Assembly: GCF_000010505.1 (NCBI RefSeq)
Contig: NC_010729.1
Coordinates: forward strand, 978,501-1,042,500
DNA: 64,000 nucleotides
From: Porphyromonas gingivalis ATCC 33277
GTDB taxonomy: Bacteria > Bacteroidota > Bacteroidia > Bacteroidales > Porphyromonadaceae
Reading direction: 5' to 3'
Part shown: positions 18,701-30,746 of the stretch, piece after piece
Position numbering within the stretch: position 1 is the stretch's first letter
Layout of the letters: the number at the start of each line of letters is the position of its first letter
Notes under the pieces: model-generated
Databases searched by the model: none
The model's input: the letters and a program-made list of their open reading frames with translations, nothing else
Told to the model about the DNA's origin: nothing
Program-made: the position numbers and the translations under genes

Positions 18701-18870
18701 TTGGAATGTTTTGAGCATTTGCTACTTCTTAGAATTGATGACTGTCGAACTTGTTGTTTGATTGCTTCTATCAGTTTGTCCGCAAGAGCAAATTTACGAA
18801 ACCAATGCTCAGATTTTGAATAATAACCCGAATTAAGAATATCAGTGGAGAAAATAATACGATGTGAAAA

Positions 18871-18902
18871 AGGCTGTGTGGAGGAAAAAATCCACACAGC
18901 CT
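18871..18902. terminator. Bidirectional terminator between dacB and PPAD
   Basis: aggctgtgtgga pairs perfectly with tccacacagcct around an 8-base loop. It is flanked by aaaa on the left and tttttt on the right. It lies 41 bases past the PPAD stop; on the minus strand the stem is followed by ttttcacatcg. Confidence 0.8.
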
Positions 18903-18942
18903 TTTTTATGTCTACCTGAGGAGTATTCTCAAATAAGGCCCC

Positions 18943-21086
<2,144 letters not shown>

Positions 21087-21500
21087 GACCATAGTATCCT
21101 CTCGTGTGAGACCATAGTATCCTCTCATATGAGACCATAGTATCCTCTCATATGAGACCATAGTATCCTCTCATATGAGACCATAGTATCCTCTCATAGG
21201 AGACCATAGTATCCTCTCGTATGAGACCATAGTATCCTCTCATGTGAGACCATAGTATCCTCTCATAGGAGACCATAGTATCCTCTTATGTGAGACCATA
21301 GTATCCTCTCGTATGAGACCATAGTATCCTCTCATGTGAGACCATAGTATCCTCTCATGCGAGACCATAGTATCCTCTCATGCGAGACCATAGTATCCTC
21401 TCATATGAGACCATAGTATCCTCTCATAGGAGACCATAGTATCCTCTCATGTGAGACCATAGTATCCTCTCATGTGAGACCATAGTATCCTCTCATAGGA
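21087..21500. repeat. 23-bp minisatellite, 18 tandem units
   Basis: Eighteen units of the pattern gaccatagtatcctctcNNNNga. Outside one C-to-T change in unit 9 the 19 outer bases are constant, while the four-base core varies: gtgt, atat, atag, gtat, atgt, atgc. Units with atat contain the palindrome ctcatatgag. Unit length and composition recall the P. gingivalis BrickBuilt minisatellite-bearing MITEs, an association from memory and not checked. The flank 21503-21762 holds no gene. Confidence 0.9.
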
Positions 21501-21686
21501 GTTCATTCTTTGTATCTCAGTGAAAGACCAATGAGCAGGTGTATGGCTGCCAAGTAAACAGAGATTTCCCCAAGTTTCCTTCAGGTATATTTTTGAGGTT
21601 CGCAGAGACCTACATGAGGCTCTCTTTTCTTCGTCAAATCAATGCTTGTGTTTGTCTTCATCAATATGAGGGGGGAGGGTTATTGC

Positions 21687-21697
21687 GCAAAGGTCTC
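21687..21697 (-). repeat. Isolated IS1126-like terminal sequence
   Basis: The minus strand reads gagacctttgc, identical to the first 11 bases of the IS1126/ISPg1-like element at 44926. No transposase is attached. It lies about 190 bp from the minisatellite and could be the end of a non-autonomous element. Confidence 0.35.
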
Positions 21698-21762
21698 GTT
21701 ACGATAAAAAGGGATGAAAGTTATTGTCCTTATTACGTGCTTCCCGGGTCTATCAAAAAGAA

Positions 21763-21802
21763 GAGAGCGTATGTGGAAAATATATTTCCTGCATACGCTC
21801 TC
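21763..21802 (-). terminator. Terminator of the periodontain gene
   Basis: gagagcgtatg pairs with catacgctctc (11 bp). On the minus strand the stem is followed by ttctttttgata, directly beyond the gene's stop. Confidence 0.8.
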
Positions 21803-21828
21803 CCATTTTATTTGGTCGTTGAGTTTTC

Positions 21829-24360
21829 TTAGTGCACTATATTTATTTTCGTCGTATATCCATCCACCTTAAGGATGTAGGCCCCATTAGGAAGTCGGCT
21901 GACATCCATTCTGCCATGCCCCGCTGATAAACTATTCTTCATGACAATCTTGCCTGACAGATCGAAAAGAATGATAGATGTTTCTTGGGGAATGCAAGGT
22001 GCCGATATTTCCACATAATCGCGTGCCGGATTAGGGAATACTCTGATCTCTTCTGACGATTCTATTGCTTCTACCGCTGTACCATTGACGATCTTCACCG
22101 TGTAGTTCCTTTTCCCCTTGAGGTACAACTGTGGTTGTCCGTTTACGAATGCATGGAGGGTCGCACGATAGGATCCATCAGGTATAGAGCCTTCGACAAC
22201 AGGTTTATATACGAAAGTTTCTCCTTGCTTGATATGTACTGTTTCTTGAGCTGCCCATAAAGACCCCGATGAGGATTGTGTTTGGCGGAAAACAACAACC
22301 AACTCACCATTGAAAGGCAATCCGAGATTTTTGAGTGTAAAGTCGGGCAATACTCTGTTGTGTGCCATATCCAGCGTATAGGTAGAAGTTTGATTATGGC
22401 CTACTTCGAATAAGGGGTGCGTATACTCTGTCGGTGTTTTTACTGACACGCTTCCGATCTTTTTCCATTCATCCTTTTGGTTGTTGATGGAAAATCTATA
22501 CCACAATGTATAGTCGCCTTCCGAGAGAGTGAGAACGTCTTTAGACCAAACCACCGGATAGTTGCTGCTACCGCCCGGAACTTCAGCCATTACCCAGCCC
22601 AAAGATATTACATCGTCCGCAGTAGCTCCTGTAGATAGAGCAAAGGCTACGGGTGTACGGATCTCATCAGGGCTGTCGCTGTTGAACTGTACTGTAATCG
22701 TACTATGTTCATAAGAATTCAGATCTGCGACAAAGCTGTTGGGGACGATACTGAGCTTGCCTTCATTATTATCTACCGTGACTACGACATTGTTCGGGTC
22801 TGTCGTATTTACCTTAATGCTATTGACATATCCTCCCTGTGCATGCCGTACCGGCTCCCACTGTTCGGTGCCTGTGCGACGATAAAGTAGGGTGATGGTG
22901 CTGATTCCTTGTGACAACTGATTAGGTGCCAATGAGAAACTCTCGGGATGCTCTCCGTATCCGTACCAAGAGATATTGTTAGATGAAGTTTTCACCTCTA
23001 TGACTTCTCCGTCAGCCTTGTTCAATCTGTATCCGAGGTCAAGATTTGATTGCTCTTCACCTGTATTATATATCGAATACTCTACGTTCAATCCGGATTC
23101 ACTTTTATACTCGGCTTCTATATCTTTCAGTGCCAAGATCGGCAAGGCATCTGTACCGGCTTCAGCGGGAGTCTTAGCCGGTTCGATACCGGTGATGATC
23201 TCTTGATAAATGGTGAAACCTATTCCCTCACCTCCGATACCCAACGAAGTCGGCGAGAGGAGTGTTAGTTTGTAGAAGCCGTTGGAAACACCTCCCCAAC
23301 CCCAGTTGAAATGGAAAGTACCATCCGAAGCATAACCATCGCAAACGAAAGCATGTCCTATGCTCTGGTTATTCCCTGCATAATAGACCGGCCTTCCGGA
23401 GGCAAGTTCCCCGCGGATCATATCGTGCCACTCCTGTGAGGTATATAAGGCGCGTACATGTAGCTGCAGTGAACGCTTGTAGCGAAAGTTGTTTCGCAAA
23501 GCTCCTACTACATAAACGCTGTACGTACCACTTCCATTTTCATAAAAACTCATCGATACAGATGCACTCACATCACGCATCAGTGTGGCATAGGCATCCA
23601 CTTGAGATTGAGTCAGATTATCAAGGTCGGGATTTCCGGGCATATTGATCCAGTCGTACATTTCACCAAATGTGCCGGACCAGTTGCCAACTAATGAACC
23701 TGCATGATAATCGAAAGAGCCTTCACCTTGAAGCGGCCAGCTATGGTAGCGCATGATTTGTGCTGCAGCCGTAGCAACACAGCCGGTATAGGCATGATTG
23801 CCATTAGGAAGCAGTGGTTCCTTATTGTTCCATGGGTAACCTTGATTCCATCGCATGGGATCGTTGGCAAAATGACCGTTATCCATCAGAGCATGTACTT
23901 CAGCCGGTACGCCCTCGGTACGTAATATCTCTTCATTGAGCCGAGCTTTTCCAGAAAGTATCAGGCCTATTTCCTGATCGTAAATTTGTAGCCACATGCG
24001 AAGATTGTCCGGCATACTGTCCATGTCGAAACGGCCAATGGGTGAATAGGCTAAAATTGTCGGTATTCTGTCATCTGCTGCTACAAGAGCATAGCCCTCA
24101 TTATTCCCACGATTAGCTACATAAAAATATGCAGGAGAGCCTTCCTCTTGTGATGTGATACCCCTCTCGGCATCTCCTTGCCGATAGACGTAATCGATGG
24201 AAATCTTGTCAGATACTGCTGTTTGTCCCATTCGCAAGGATATCTGTCGCAAAGCCAGCCGAGCCAGATTCAAAGCTCGCTCTTTCGTAACCGGAGCAGA
24301 ATGTCCCTGCATGGCAATGCCGAAGAGCATTACTATGGCTAAAAGAAAACTTTTTTTCAT
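21829..24360 (-). CDS. prtT: Periodontain/PrtT-type secreted C10 cysteine protease
   Basis: 843 residues, the length known for periodontain. Signal peptide MKKSFLLAIVMLFGIAMQGH, propeptide (RALNLARLALRQI, FYVANRG, GYALVAADDRIPTILAYS), then the streptopain-like domain with catalytic C194 (YTGCVATAAAQIMRYH) and H336 (SIGHAFVCDGY), and FHFNWGWGGVSNGFY. Several beta-sandwich domains follow. The C-terminal 75 residues (VFPNPARDYVEIS to INIVH) form a type IX secretion sorting domain. Periodontain degrades alpha-1-proteinase inhibitor and denatured proteins. It lies head-to-tail behind ribH on the same strand, with its own terminator. Confidence 0.93.
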   Translation of the reverse strand: MKKSFLLAIVMLFGIAMQGHSAPVTKERALNLARLALRQISLRMGQTAVSDKISIDYVYRQGDAERGITSQEEGSPAYFYVANRGNNEGYALVAADDRIPTILAYSPIGRFDMDSMPDNLRMWLQIYDQEIGLILSGKARLNEEILRTEGVPAEVHALMDNGHFANDPMRWNQGYPWNNKEPLLPNGNHAYTGCVATAAAQIMRYHSWPLQGEGSFDYHAGSLVGNWSGTFGEMYDWINMPGNPDLDNLTQSQVDAYATLMRDVSASVSMSFYENGSGTYSVYVVGALRNNFRYKRSLQLHVRALYTSQEWHDMIRGELASGRPVYYAGNNQSIGHAFVCDGYASDGTFHFNWGWGGVSNGFYKLTLLSPTSLGIGGEGIGFTIYQEIITGIEPAKTPAEAGTDALPILALKDIEAEYKSESGLNVEYSIYNTGEEQSNLDLGYRLNKADGEVIEVKTSSNNISWYGYGEHPESFSLAPNQLSQGISTITLLYRRTGTEQWEPVRHAQGGYVNSIKVNTTDPNNVVVTVDNNEGKLSIVPNSFVADLNSYEHSTITVQFNSDSPDEIRTPVAFALSTGATADDVISLGWVMAEVPGGSSNYPVVWSKDVLTLSEGDYTLWYRFSINNQKDEWKKIGSVSVKTPTEYTHPLFEVGHNQTSTYTLDMAHNRVLPDFTLKNLGLPFNGELVVVFRQTQSSSGSLWAAQETVHIKQGETFVYKPVVEGSIPDGSYRATLHAFVNGQPQLYLKGKRNYTVKIVNGTAVEAIESSEEIRVFPNPARDYVEISAPCIPQETSIILFDLSGKIVMKNSLSAGHGRMDVSRLPNGAYILKVDGYTTKINIVH

Positions 24361-24499
24361 TGAAGGTGATATTCCGAATTATGAGAGTTTTTTGCTGTGG
24401 CCCCCTATGGGGCATTGTAGAATTTGCTGCATTCTACAAAAGTGTTTCCTGATGATGTAGTATTAGGATCAGGCAATCTGAATGAAAAAAAGCCGAAAC

Positions 24500-24985
24500 T
24501 TATATTCTTTCCAATCCTGCCATTTTAAGAGCTGTAACGGCTGCTTCCGTGCCTTTGTTGCCATGCTTGCCCCCGGCACGCTCTTCGGCCTGAAGCATTG
24601 TTTCCGTGGTAAGGACTCCGAAAATGACTGGTACAAAGCCGTCAACGTTCAACTGGGTGATTCCCTGTGTTACCCCTTGGCAGATATAGTCGAAGTGGGG
24701 GGTGTCGCCTCTGACTACACAGCCGATAGCGATCACTGCATCTACTTCATGCTGTTCGGCAAGGTATGCGCTTGCATAGGTAAGTTCGAAAGTGCCGGGA
24801 ACATGCTGTACGATGATATTGTCAGCCGATACACCATGCTCCAAAAGGGTATCGATAGCCCCTTTCATCAGTGGCTCTGTGATATTGTGATTCCATTCAG
24901 CAACGGCAATTCCTATACGTAAGTCTTTGCCGCAGGGAACGCTCTCGTAGTCGTAGTCGGATAAGTTATGATAAGCTGTAGCCAT
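24500..24985 (-). CDS. ribH: 6,7-dimethyl-8-ribityllumazine synthase
   Basis: 161 residues. Characteristic lumazine synthase segments: [20 protein letters not shown] (aromatic W/N ring site), [34 protein letters not shown] with the conserved RGDTPHF phosphate and proton-transfer site (His), and [18 protein letters not shown]. It condenses ribulose-derived butanone phosphate with the pyrimidinedione in riboflavin synthesis, as a cytosolic oligomer. It sits alone between two unrelated genes; the rest of the rib pathway is not here. Confidence 0.96.
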   Translation of the reverse strand: MATAYHNLSDYDYESVPCGKDLRIGIAVAEWNHNITEPLMKGAIDTLLEHGVSADNIIVQHVPGTFELTYASAYLAEQHEVDAVIAIGCVVRGDTPHFDYICQGVTQGITQLNVDGFVPVIFGVLTTETMLQAEERAGGKHGNKGTEAAVTALKMAGLERI

Positions 24986-25020
24986 GATTCTGTAATTGTC
25001 TGATAAGTTTTGTCCTGAAA

Positions 25021-25055
25021 AAAGGCATCCATCCCAGCATGAGATAGATGCCTTT
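25021..25055 (-). terminator. Terminator between the TPR gene and ribH
   Basis: aaaggcatc pairs with gatgccttt. On the minus strand the stem ends in cctttttttc, and on the plus side in cctttcttttta, so it may work in both directions. Confidence 0.7.
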
Positions 25056-25076
25056 CTTTTTATCGTTTTGATACAA

Positions 25077-25763
25077 TTATTTCGCTCCTTTGGATTTTAC
25101 ACGTATGATATCTGCTTCTACCGTATTAGCTTCCATCGATGTGTAGTATTTTTCTTTTACCTGCTTATAAGCAGCGAGAGCCTTGTCATATTGTTTGAGC
25201 TCTTCGTATACGCGACCGGCTTTGATGAGACAGCCCGGTGTAATGGCATCGTTAGAGGCTGCGGCCGCAGCTTTCTCAAAATAGCCTACGGCCTCTTCAT
25301 ATTTTTTGAGCTGTACATAACAGTCACCGATAAGACGAGTGATAGATGGTGCTACCATATTTTCCTTGGAGGAGAACCCCTTCAGATGATCAATGGCTTT
25401 CTGATATTCTCCGAGGTTGTAGTAGCAAATGCCGGCATAGGCTTTTGCCAGATTGGATGCATCCGAGCCGGAGTATTTTTTTATTACTGCCAACAGTCCC
25501 ATTTCGTTTGCACCGTTTCCATTTAAGGCTGCCCTGTCCAATTCCTGAATGAATTTGTCTTCGGCAAGATATACCTTGGCAGCAGCTTCACGAGCTTTAG
25601 GTTCGCTGACGAAACGTTTGTAGGCAAAAATACCTGCCACAATGATAAAAACGCCCAAAATAACCAAGCCGATTTTGGTCATGTTCTTTTCTATGAACTG
25701 CTCTGAGCGTGAAACCACTTCTCCTACGTGGTTGTCCGGTTGTTGATTTTCTTTTTTAGCCAT
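25077..25763 (-). CDS. Membrane-anchored TPR protein (YfgM/BepA-like layout)
   Basis: 228 residues. A short charged N-terminus ([20 protein letters not shown]) precedes one TM helix (about 31-50, [20 protein letters not shown]), then an outside domain made of tetratricopeptide repeats ([60 protein letters not shown]). This layout is common in Bacteroidetes and resembles the YfgM family, which works at the Sec translocon. The partner is unknown. The run of TPRs and single anchor is clear; the function is an inference. Confidence 0.75.
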   Translation of the reverse strand: MAKKENQQPDNHVGEVVSRSEQFIEKNMTKIGLVILGVFIIVAGIFAYKRFVSEPKAREAAAKVYLAEDKFIQELDRAALNGNGANEMGLLAVIKKYSGSDASNLAKAYAGICYYNLGEYQKAIDHLKGFSSKENMVAPSITRLIGDCYVQLKKYEEAVGYFEKAAAAASNDAITPGCLIKAGRVYEELKQYDKALAAYKQVKEKYYTSMEANTVEADIIRVKSKGAK

Positions 25764-25948
25764 ATTATGGAATAATTATTTATTTCTTTTCGGTCGCACA
25801 AAGGTACGCGTTTGGCTGTGATATACAAATGTCCTGTCCGAATAAATATACGATATGTAATGGTTGACCGAAAACGTTTCTTCTCTTCTTGCCTCCAATA
25901 TCCGATTTACTTGTCTTCTCTTGAGCCGTCAGGTAGCCGAAAAGAGAG

Positions 25949-26632
25949 CTATTGCCAATCCACTAATCCGCTCTTTACGGCATACCGTATCAGTTCGGCT
26001 GCATTGGAGAATCCCAGTTTGTGCAGAATATTACTACGGTGTGTTTCTACCGTTCGGTAACTAAGGTGCATTTTTTCGGCTGTTTCTTTGGCAGAATAGC
26101 CATCGCACAGATATTGTACTACTTCTTTCTCTCGTTGGGTCAGCTCGGAAGAGTCGTTCTGCTGCTGTTGCTGTTTTTTGCTTTTCTTATGCGATTGGTC
26201 TGCGGAACGTGATACGCAAATATCCAGTATCATCTTCGAAACACTTTTGCCATAGAAATGGCTACCCGTGGTTACTGTGCGGATGGCATTTCCTATATCA
26301 TTGATCTGAGCTGTTTTGCATATGTATCCTTCCACATCAATCGCCAATAGTTCATTGACTGTTTTCTCTGATACTTCAGAAGACAGTATGATAATCTTAA
26401 CAGCCGGATATAGCTTCTTTAGCTTACGAGCAATATTCACTCCATTCCCATCGGGAAGCCAAATATCCAGTATGATTAGTCCCGGTTCTTTTTGTTCTTT
26501 CAGAAACGTTTCCAGTTCTTCACAAGAACTACATTCACCTACGATTTCTGCCAAACCTTGCATTTGACTAATGGCAGCACGCAAACCTACCCGATAGAGT
26601 TCGTGGTCATCCACGAGTACGATACTAATCAT
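25949..26632 (-). CDS. NarL/LuxR-family response regulator
   Basis: 227 residues. Receiver domain: IVLVDDHELYRVG with acidic pocket DD at 8-9, phospho-acceptor D56 (LIILDIWLPDGNG), then IILSSEVSE and K107 region (YICKTAQ). A Gln/Ser/Lys-rich linker precedes a LuxR HTH (LTQREKEVVQYLCDGYSAKE, then HLSYRTVETHRSNILHKLGF). It is transcribed directly after the histidine kinase with 12 bases between, so it is its cognate regulator. Target genes unknown. Confidence 0.93.
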   Translation of the reverse strand: MISIVLVDDHELYRVGLRAAISQMQGLAEIVGECSSCEELETFLKEQKEPGLIILDIWLPDGNGVNIARKLKKLYPAVKIIILSSEVSEKTVNELLAIDVEGYICKTAQINDIGNAIRTVTTGSHFYGKSVSKMILDICVSRSADQSHKKSKKQQQQQNDSSELTQREKEVVQYLCDGYSAKETAEKMHLSYRTVETHRSNILHKLGFSNAAELIRYAVKSGLVDWQ

Positions 26633-26644
26633 ATTGTGTAATCT

Positions 26645-28507
26645 TTACGCTGAGGCAAGGACAAAAGAGAATACGGAGCCTTTACCTTCCTTGCTGTCAA
26701 TGCATAACTTGCTTTTGTTTTTTTTGAGCAGACCTTTGCAGATAATTAAACCTAATCCGCTACCTATTTCCCCATCGGTCCCGGCTGTAGCCTTCTTATT
26801 TTTATCCGATTCGAGGATATCGGTTATTTGTTTTTTGCTCATGCCAATACCTTTGTCTGATACAGACACTTTGATCCCCATGGCTTTCTCTTTTTCTTCC
26901 ACACGGATGTGTATTACGCTTCCTGCTTTAGAGAATTTGATTGCATTACTGAGTAAATTGCGTATTACGGTATTGATCATTTGTTGGTCAGCATGAACCA
27001 AACATTGTATAGGAGCTTCCAAATGTAAGCTAATATCTTTATTCCGAGCAGAAATAGAGTATAAATTGATCACCTTTCCAATGTTTTCCACAATGTTGAA
27101 AACCACAAATTTGGGAGCTAAATTCCCGATTTGGATATTAGACCAATCGAGTAAATTCTGTAAAAGAGTCAATTCTGTTGCTACACTATTGCGTATTGAA
27201 GAAAGCATATTCCGAGTCATAGAGCCACAGTCAGATGAAGATGATAGTATAGTGTCGAGGGCCATTTTCTGTGCTATAGCCGGACCCTTGATGTCGTGTG
27301 AGATAATGGAGAGGAGTCTGTTTCTGGTGTCATTCATTTCTCGCAGTCTCTTATTTTGTCTGTATCTCCTTGCTGCATGGATGATAAGGGTAATGATGGT
27401 TGCCACCAACAGTGTGGATATTATGATAAGGGCAATATGTAATTTGCGAGCTAAATGTAATTCCTGGTTTTTCAGTGCTATTTCGGCCTCTTTCTCTTTG
27501 CTTTTGAACCGAATGTCAAACTCCGTAATTTTTTCTTGCATCTGTTTGGCGGCAATAGAGTCTGCCAGAAGTTTGGATCTTTTTTGGCATTCATAAGCCA
27601 AAGAGTACAAGCCGTATTCGGCATATATGGAACTGGCTATATCCAATATTGCCAATCTGGTTTGATTATACCCGGCATGGCATGCCAAATTTTCTGCGAT
27701 TGTGAGCACTTCATTTGCTTTGCCGTATTCGCTTCTCCATGCATAATAATATGCAAGATGTGCATAAGATAGGGCCTGGATCTCGATATCATTTATTTTG
27801 GATGCTATTGTAAGAGCTTCTTTCAAAGGCTTATAGCTATCCTCAGGATTTTTCTCATTGATCATAATTGTGCCGATATTCATGAGACTGTTGCACATAC
27901 TTACACTATCACCATTGGTTCGTTGTATATCCAAAGCTTTGTTATAATAGGAGTAGGCTTCTTGAGTATTTCCTTTTTTTTGATAAATGTTAGCCATGTT
28001 GTTGTAGGCTATAGAGATACCTCTTTCCTCCTTTTTCTTTTGAGCGATTTGTAGCGCACGTTCATAGAATACCAATGCGTCATCCCACTTTTCCTGAAAG
28101 AAAAATACGATGCCTATCTGCATATAAGTGCGGGCTAATATAATGTTGTCGTTTTTGTCTTTAAGCAGCCTCATTATTTCTTCTAGAGCCATTATTGCAT
28201 TGCTATAACGACCTGCATGAGTCGCCATGGTTGCATACTTTAAAAGCAGAAATGGAAGCTCTTCGGTCGAGCCACCATCACGGCAGAACTTGATGGCTAA
28301 GGAATATGCATCGGCTGCACTACCGACTTGTTGATGCAGTTCGAGCTGTTTGCCCATCTCCTCATACCTTTTTTTCTTTTCCGTGGCAGAAAGAGTCCGG
28401 TCGGCCGCTATTTGGAAAAGGGAATCTACATTAATCTCTTTGGCTGAGAGCATAAAGACACATCCAAGAAATGTCAGGATAGTTAGTCGCGTATGTATAT
28501 TAATCAT
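26645..28507 (-). CDS. TPR-sensor histidine kinase
   Basis: About 620 residues from ATG 28507 (MINIHTRLTILTFLGC), giving a signal/anchor; an upstream in-frame ATG (28564) would overlap pyrD. The sensor part consists of TPR repeats (GRYSNAIMALEEIMRLL to YAEYGLYSLAYECQKRSKLL). After a TM helix (LHIALIIISTLLVATIITLI) come the H box (RLLSIISHDIKGPAIAQ), N box (VIRNLLSNAIKFSKAGSVI), G1 (SDKGIGMSK) and G2 (GSGLGLIICKGLLK). This architecture is common in Bacteroidetes, with signals unknown. Forms an operon with the response regulator. Confidence 0.92.
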   Translation of the reverse strand: MINIHTRLTILTFLGCVFMLSAKEINVDSLFQIAADRTLSATEKKKRYEEMGKQLELHQQVGSAADAYSLAIKFCRDGGSTEELPFLLLKYATMATHAGRYSNAIMALEEIMRLLKDKNDNIILARTYMQIGIVFFFQEKWDDALVFYERALQIAQKKKEERGISIAYNNMANIYQKKGNTQEAYSYYNKALDIQRTNGDSVSMCNSLMNIGTIMINEKNPEDSYKPLKEALTIASKINDIEIQALSYAHLAYYYAWRSEYGKANEVLTIAENLACHAGYNQTRLAILDIASSIYAEYGLYSLAYECQKRSKLLADSIAAKQMQEKITEFDIRFKSKEKEAEIALKNQELHLARKLHIALIIISTLLVATIITLIIHAARRYRQNKRLREMNDTRNRLLSIISHDIKGPAIAQKMALDTILSSSSDCGSMTRNMLSSIRNSVATELTLLQNLLDWSNIQIGNLAPKFVVFNIVENIGKVINLYSISARNKDISLHLEAPIQCLVHADQQMINTVIRNLLSNAIKFSKAGSVIHIRVEEKEKAMGIKVSVSDKGIGMSKKQITDILESDKNKKATAGTDGEIGSGLGLIICKGLLKKNKSKLCIDSKEGKGSVFSFVLASA

Positions 28508-28550
28508 AATACAGATTATCATTGTTTGTGTCGATTGCATTACACATCTT

Positions 28551-29475
28551 CTAATTATGTTCAATTACGAGTGAGCCGATCAACTCTTTTACATCACTGA
28601 TTCCATGCCTTCGAAGATAATCCTCTATGCCATCGACTATATAAGAAGCTGCAGCAGGATCTACGAAGTTGTAACAGCCCACCTGAACAGCCGTGGCTCC
28701 GGCCAATAAGAATTCAATGGCATCAGCTGCAGATGCGATCCCCCCCATACCGATTATAGGCACTTGTACCACCTTGGGCGGTTTGCCATACCATACGTAG
28801 AGCAATGGGCTTGATACATGGCCCGGAAAGGCCTCCTGTAATGGTCGAAAGGATAGGACGGCGTTTTTCCGCGTCGATAGCCATGCCAAGAAACGTATTG
28901 ACCATTGAAATAGCATCAGCTCCTTCGGATTCTACGGCGCGAGCTATCTCTGTGATGTCTGTCACGTTGGGAGAAAGTTTTACGATCAATGTCTTGTCAT
29001 AAGCTCGGCGCACAGCTTTAACGACGGATGCCGCCCCCTCACAGGTAACCCCATAAGCCATCCCTCCCTGCTTGACATTAGGACAAGAAATATTCAATTC
29101 TATAGCTCTGATATGCTCCAGTTCATTTATTATTCGGGAGGTCTCTGCGTAATCGTCCAAAGTGGAGCCGCTTACATTGACTATCATCTCCGTCCGATAA
29201 TCCTTGATAACCGGATATATATGCTCTACAAAATAGTGAACACCCTTATTTTGCAAGCCCACGGCATTCAGCATCCCTGATGGAGTTTCGGCCATGCGTG
29301 GATATGCATTCCCTTCCCGATGATGGAGCGTAGTTCCTTTGACAACTATGGCACCTAAGCGGTCTATATCGATAAAATCTTTGTATTCGGTACCATAGCC
29401 ATACGTACCGCTGGCAGTCATTACGGGATTTTTAATTGTTAATCCCCTACCTATTTCTACTTCTGTTCGAACCAT
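28551..29475 (-). pseudogene. pyrD: Dihydroorotate dehydrogenase catalytic subunit PyrD (class 1B), frameshifted
   Basis: The frame from 29475 ([20 protein letters not shown]) encodes a normal class 1B PyrD with [15 protein letters not shown] and [15 protein letters not shown] until [16 protein letters not shown]. From there the good continuation ([31 protein letters not shown], ending EHN) is in another frame, 28551 to about 28780. Removing one G from the ggg at 28776-28778 (plus strand) rejoins them as TAKVVQVPI. The catalytic Cys region and the FMN phosphate site thus lie on separate frames as sequenced. It works with PyrK (next gene) in oxidising dihydroorotate to orotate using NAD. Either a sequencing error or a real null allele. 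Confidence 0.8.
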
Positions 29476-30254
29476 TGTAATCTATCTGTATTGAAGACCG
29501 GTCCTTCCGTACAGACGCAAAGATTGCCTTCTTTTGTATTTTCCACACAACACAAACATGCCCCGATACCACAAGCCATGGTATTCTCCAGAGAGACCTC
29601 ACACGGGATATTTCGTTGACGTGCCAGGGATGCTACAGCCATCATCATTGCTTTTGGGCCACACACATATATATGAGAAAAATCGCCTTCCCGAAGGGTC
29701 GGGTTTCTCGTGACAAAGCCCTTCACCCCCAACGAACCATCCTCTGTGGTGCAATGCAGATTGGCAAAACGAGAGAATCTGTCCTGCATAACGATCAGAT
29801 CTGCCGAACGCGCTCCGAGCAGAACATCCGGCACGATCCCACTCTCTCTGATACAACGCGCCAAATAGAGCATAGGAGCAGTGCCTACACCACCACCCAC
29901 GAGAAGAGGACGATACTCACCATCCGGCAGATCGTTAAGCGTAAAACCCTGTCCAAGCGGATATAGAAGATCCAATGAATCAGATGGTTGCAATGAAGCT
30001 AAAGCACGTGTACCCTTGCCTACTTTTTGAACCAGAAGGAATAGTTCCTGCCGTTCGTAATCGACATCACAAACAGAGATAGGCCGACGCAAAAAAGCCC
30101 CTTGGACATCAGTCAGTACCTGAACAAACTGTCCGGGCTTTATTTCCGGCAGAGATAATCGTACTTCATTATGCTCCGGTACAAGTGTAAGAAGGAAATA
30201 GCTGTCGTTTAGCTTCGTATTGGTCGCGACACGCAGTTTATGGTTGTATTTCAT
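29457..30254 (-). CDS. pyrK: Dihydroorotate dehydrogenase electron transfer subunit PyrK
   Basis: 265 residues. FAD-binding beta-barrel ([22 protein letters not shown] with the RxxS FAD motif), NAD domain ([34 protein letters not shown]), and C-terminal [2Fe-2S] site ([12 protein letters not shown] with C...CVCTEGPVF). Such PyrK passes electrons from PyrD flavin to NAD. Its end overlaps the PyrD start by 19 bases, so the two are translated from one transcript. Confidence 0.93.
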   Translation of the reverse strand: MKYNHKLRVATNTKLNDSYFLLTLVPEHNEVRLSLPEIKPGQFVQVLTDVQGAFLRRPISVCDVDYERQELFLLVQKVGKGTRALASLQPSDSLDLLYPLGQGFTLNDLPDGEYRPLLVGGGVGTAPMLYLARCIRESGIVPDVLLGARSADLIVMQDRFSRFANLHCTTEDGSLGVKGFVTRNPTLREGDFSHIYVCGPKAMMMAVASLARQRNIPCEVSLENTMACGIGACLCCVENTKEGNLCVCTEGPVFNTDRLQWFEQK

Positions 30255-30305
30255 CGAGAAATCGAGTTGCAGTATTCGATTGCAAAATTACGAAAAAAGA
30301 GAGGC

Positions 30306-30746
30306 TTACTCTTTGTTTGAGCGAAACTCTTGATAGCTGCCATCCGTATAGAACACCGTAATTCTCTCGATCTGCTTCGCAGGCATTTGAACGATCTTGA
30401 TTTCCGGCTCCAATCTGCCCGATGGACTCTGTATGCCGGAATTATCTTTAGTCCTTGTATGCAACTCTTGCTCCGGCACGGAAGAATAAGAGAAAAGATC
30501 ATTCTCAAATGCCGTTTTATTCGATTGTTGAGGCCCTTTGCCAAAGATAATCCACTCCGCACTCCATTCATCGAATCCCTGCATGATCTTGTTGATCATG
30601 TCCAAGGTCACTTTATTTCTGCCGGAGGTAATGTGAGTCAGAGCGGAACGAGAAATCCCGGCCCGATCAGCGAAAGCAGAAGGAGTCATTCCCAACTGCT
30701 CCATCATGGAAAGAATACGCATCTTAATTGCATCTGCATCGATCAT
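30306..30746 (-). CDS. XRE-family HTH DNA-binding protein
   Basis: 146 residues. The N-terminal HTH (IKMRILSMMEQLGMTPSAFA, then DRAGISRSALTHITSGRNKV and TLDMINKIMQGF) has the Cro/CI pattern. A polar middle and a C-terminal basic segment (MPAKQIERITVFYTDGSYQE) follow. A DNA-binding regulator with unknown target. It is divergent from the empty stretch 30747-31547, where its own operator may lie. Confidence 0.8.
   Translation of the reverse strand: MIDADAIKMRILSMMEQLGMTPSAFADRAGISRSALTHITSGRNKVTLDMINKIMQGFDEWSAEWIIFGKGPQQSNKTAFENDLFSYSSVPEQELHTRTKDNSGIQSPSGRLEPEIKIVQMPAKQIERITVFYTDGSYQEFRSNKE

Noticed and set aside
21087-21500. CRISPR array
   Set aside because: Units are 23 bp directly abutting with only a 4-base variable core; there are no 30-bp-scale spacers and no cas genes nearby.
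21539-21832. 97-aa plus-strand ORF between the minisatellite and periodontain
   Set aside because: Composition is not protein-like and it runs over the periodontain terminator hairpin.
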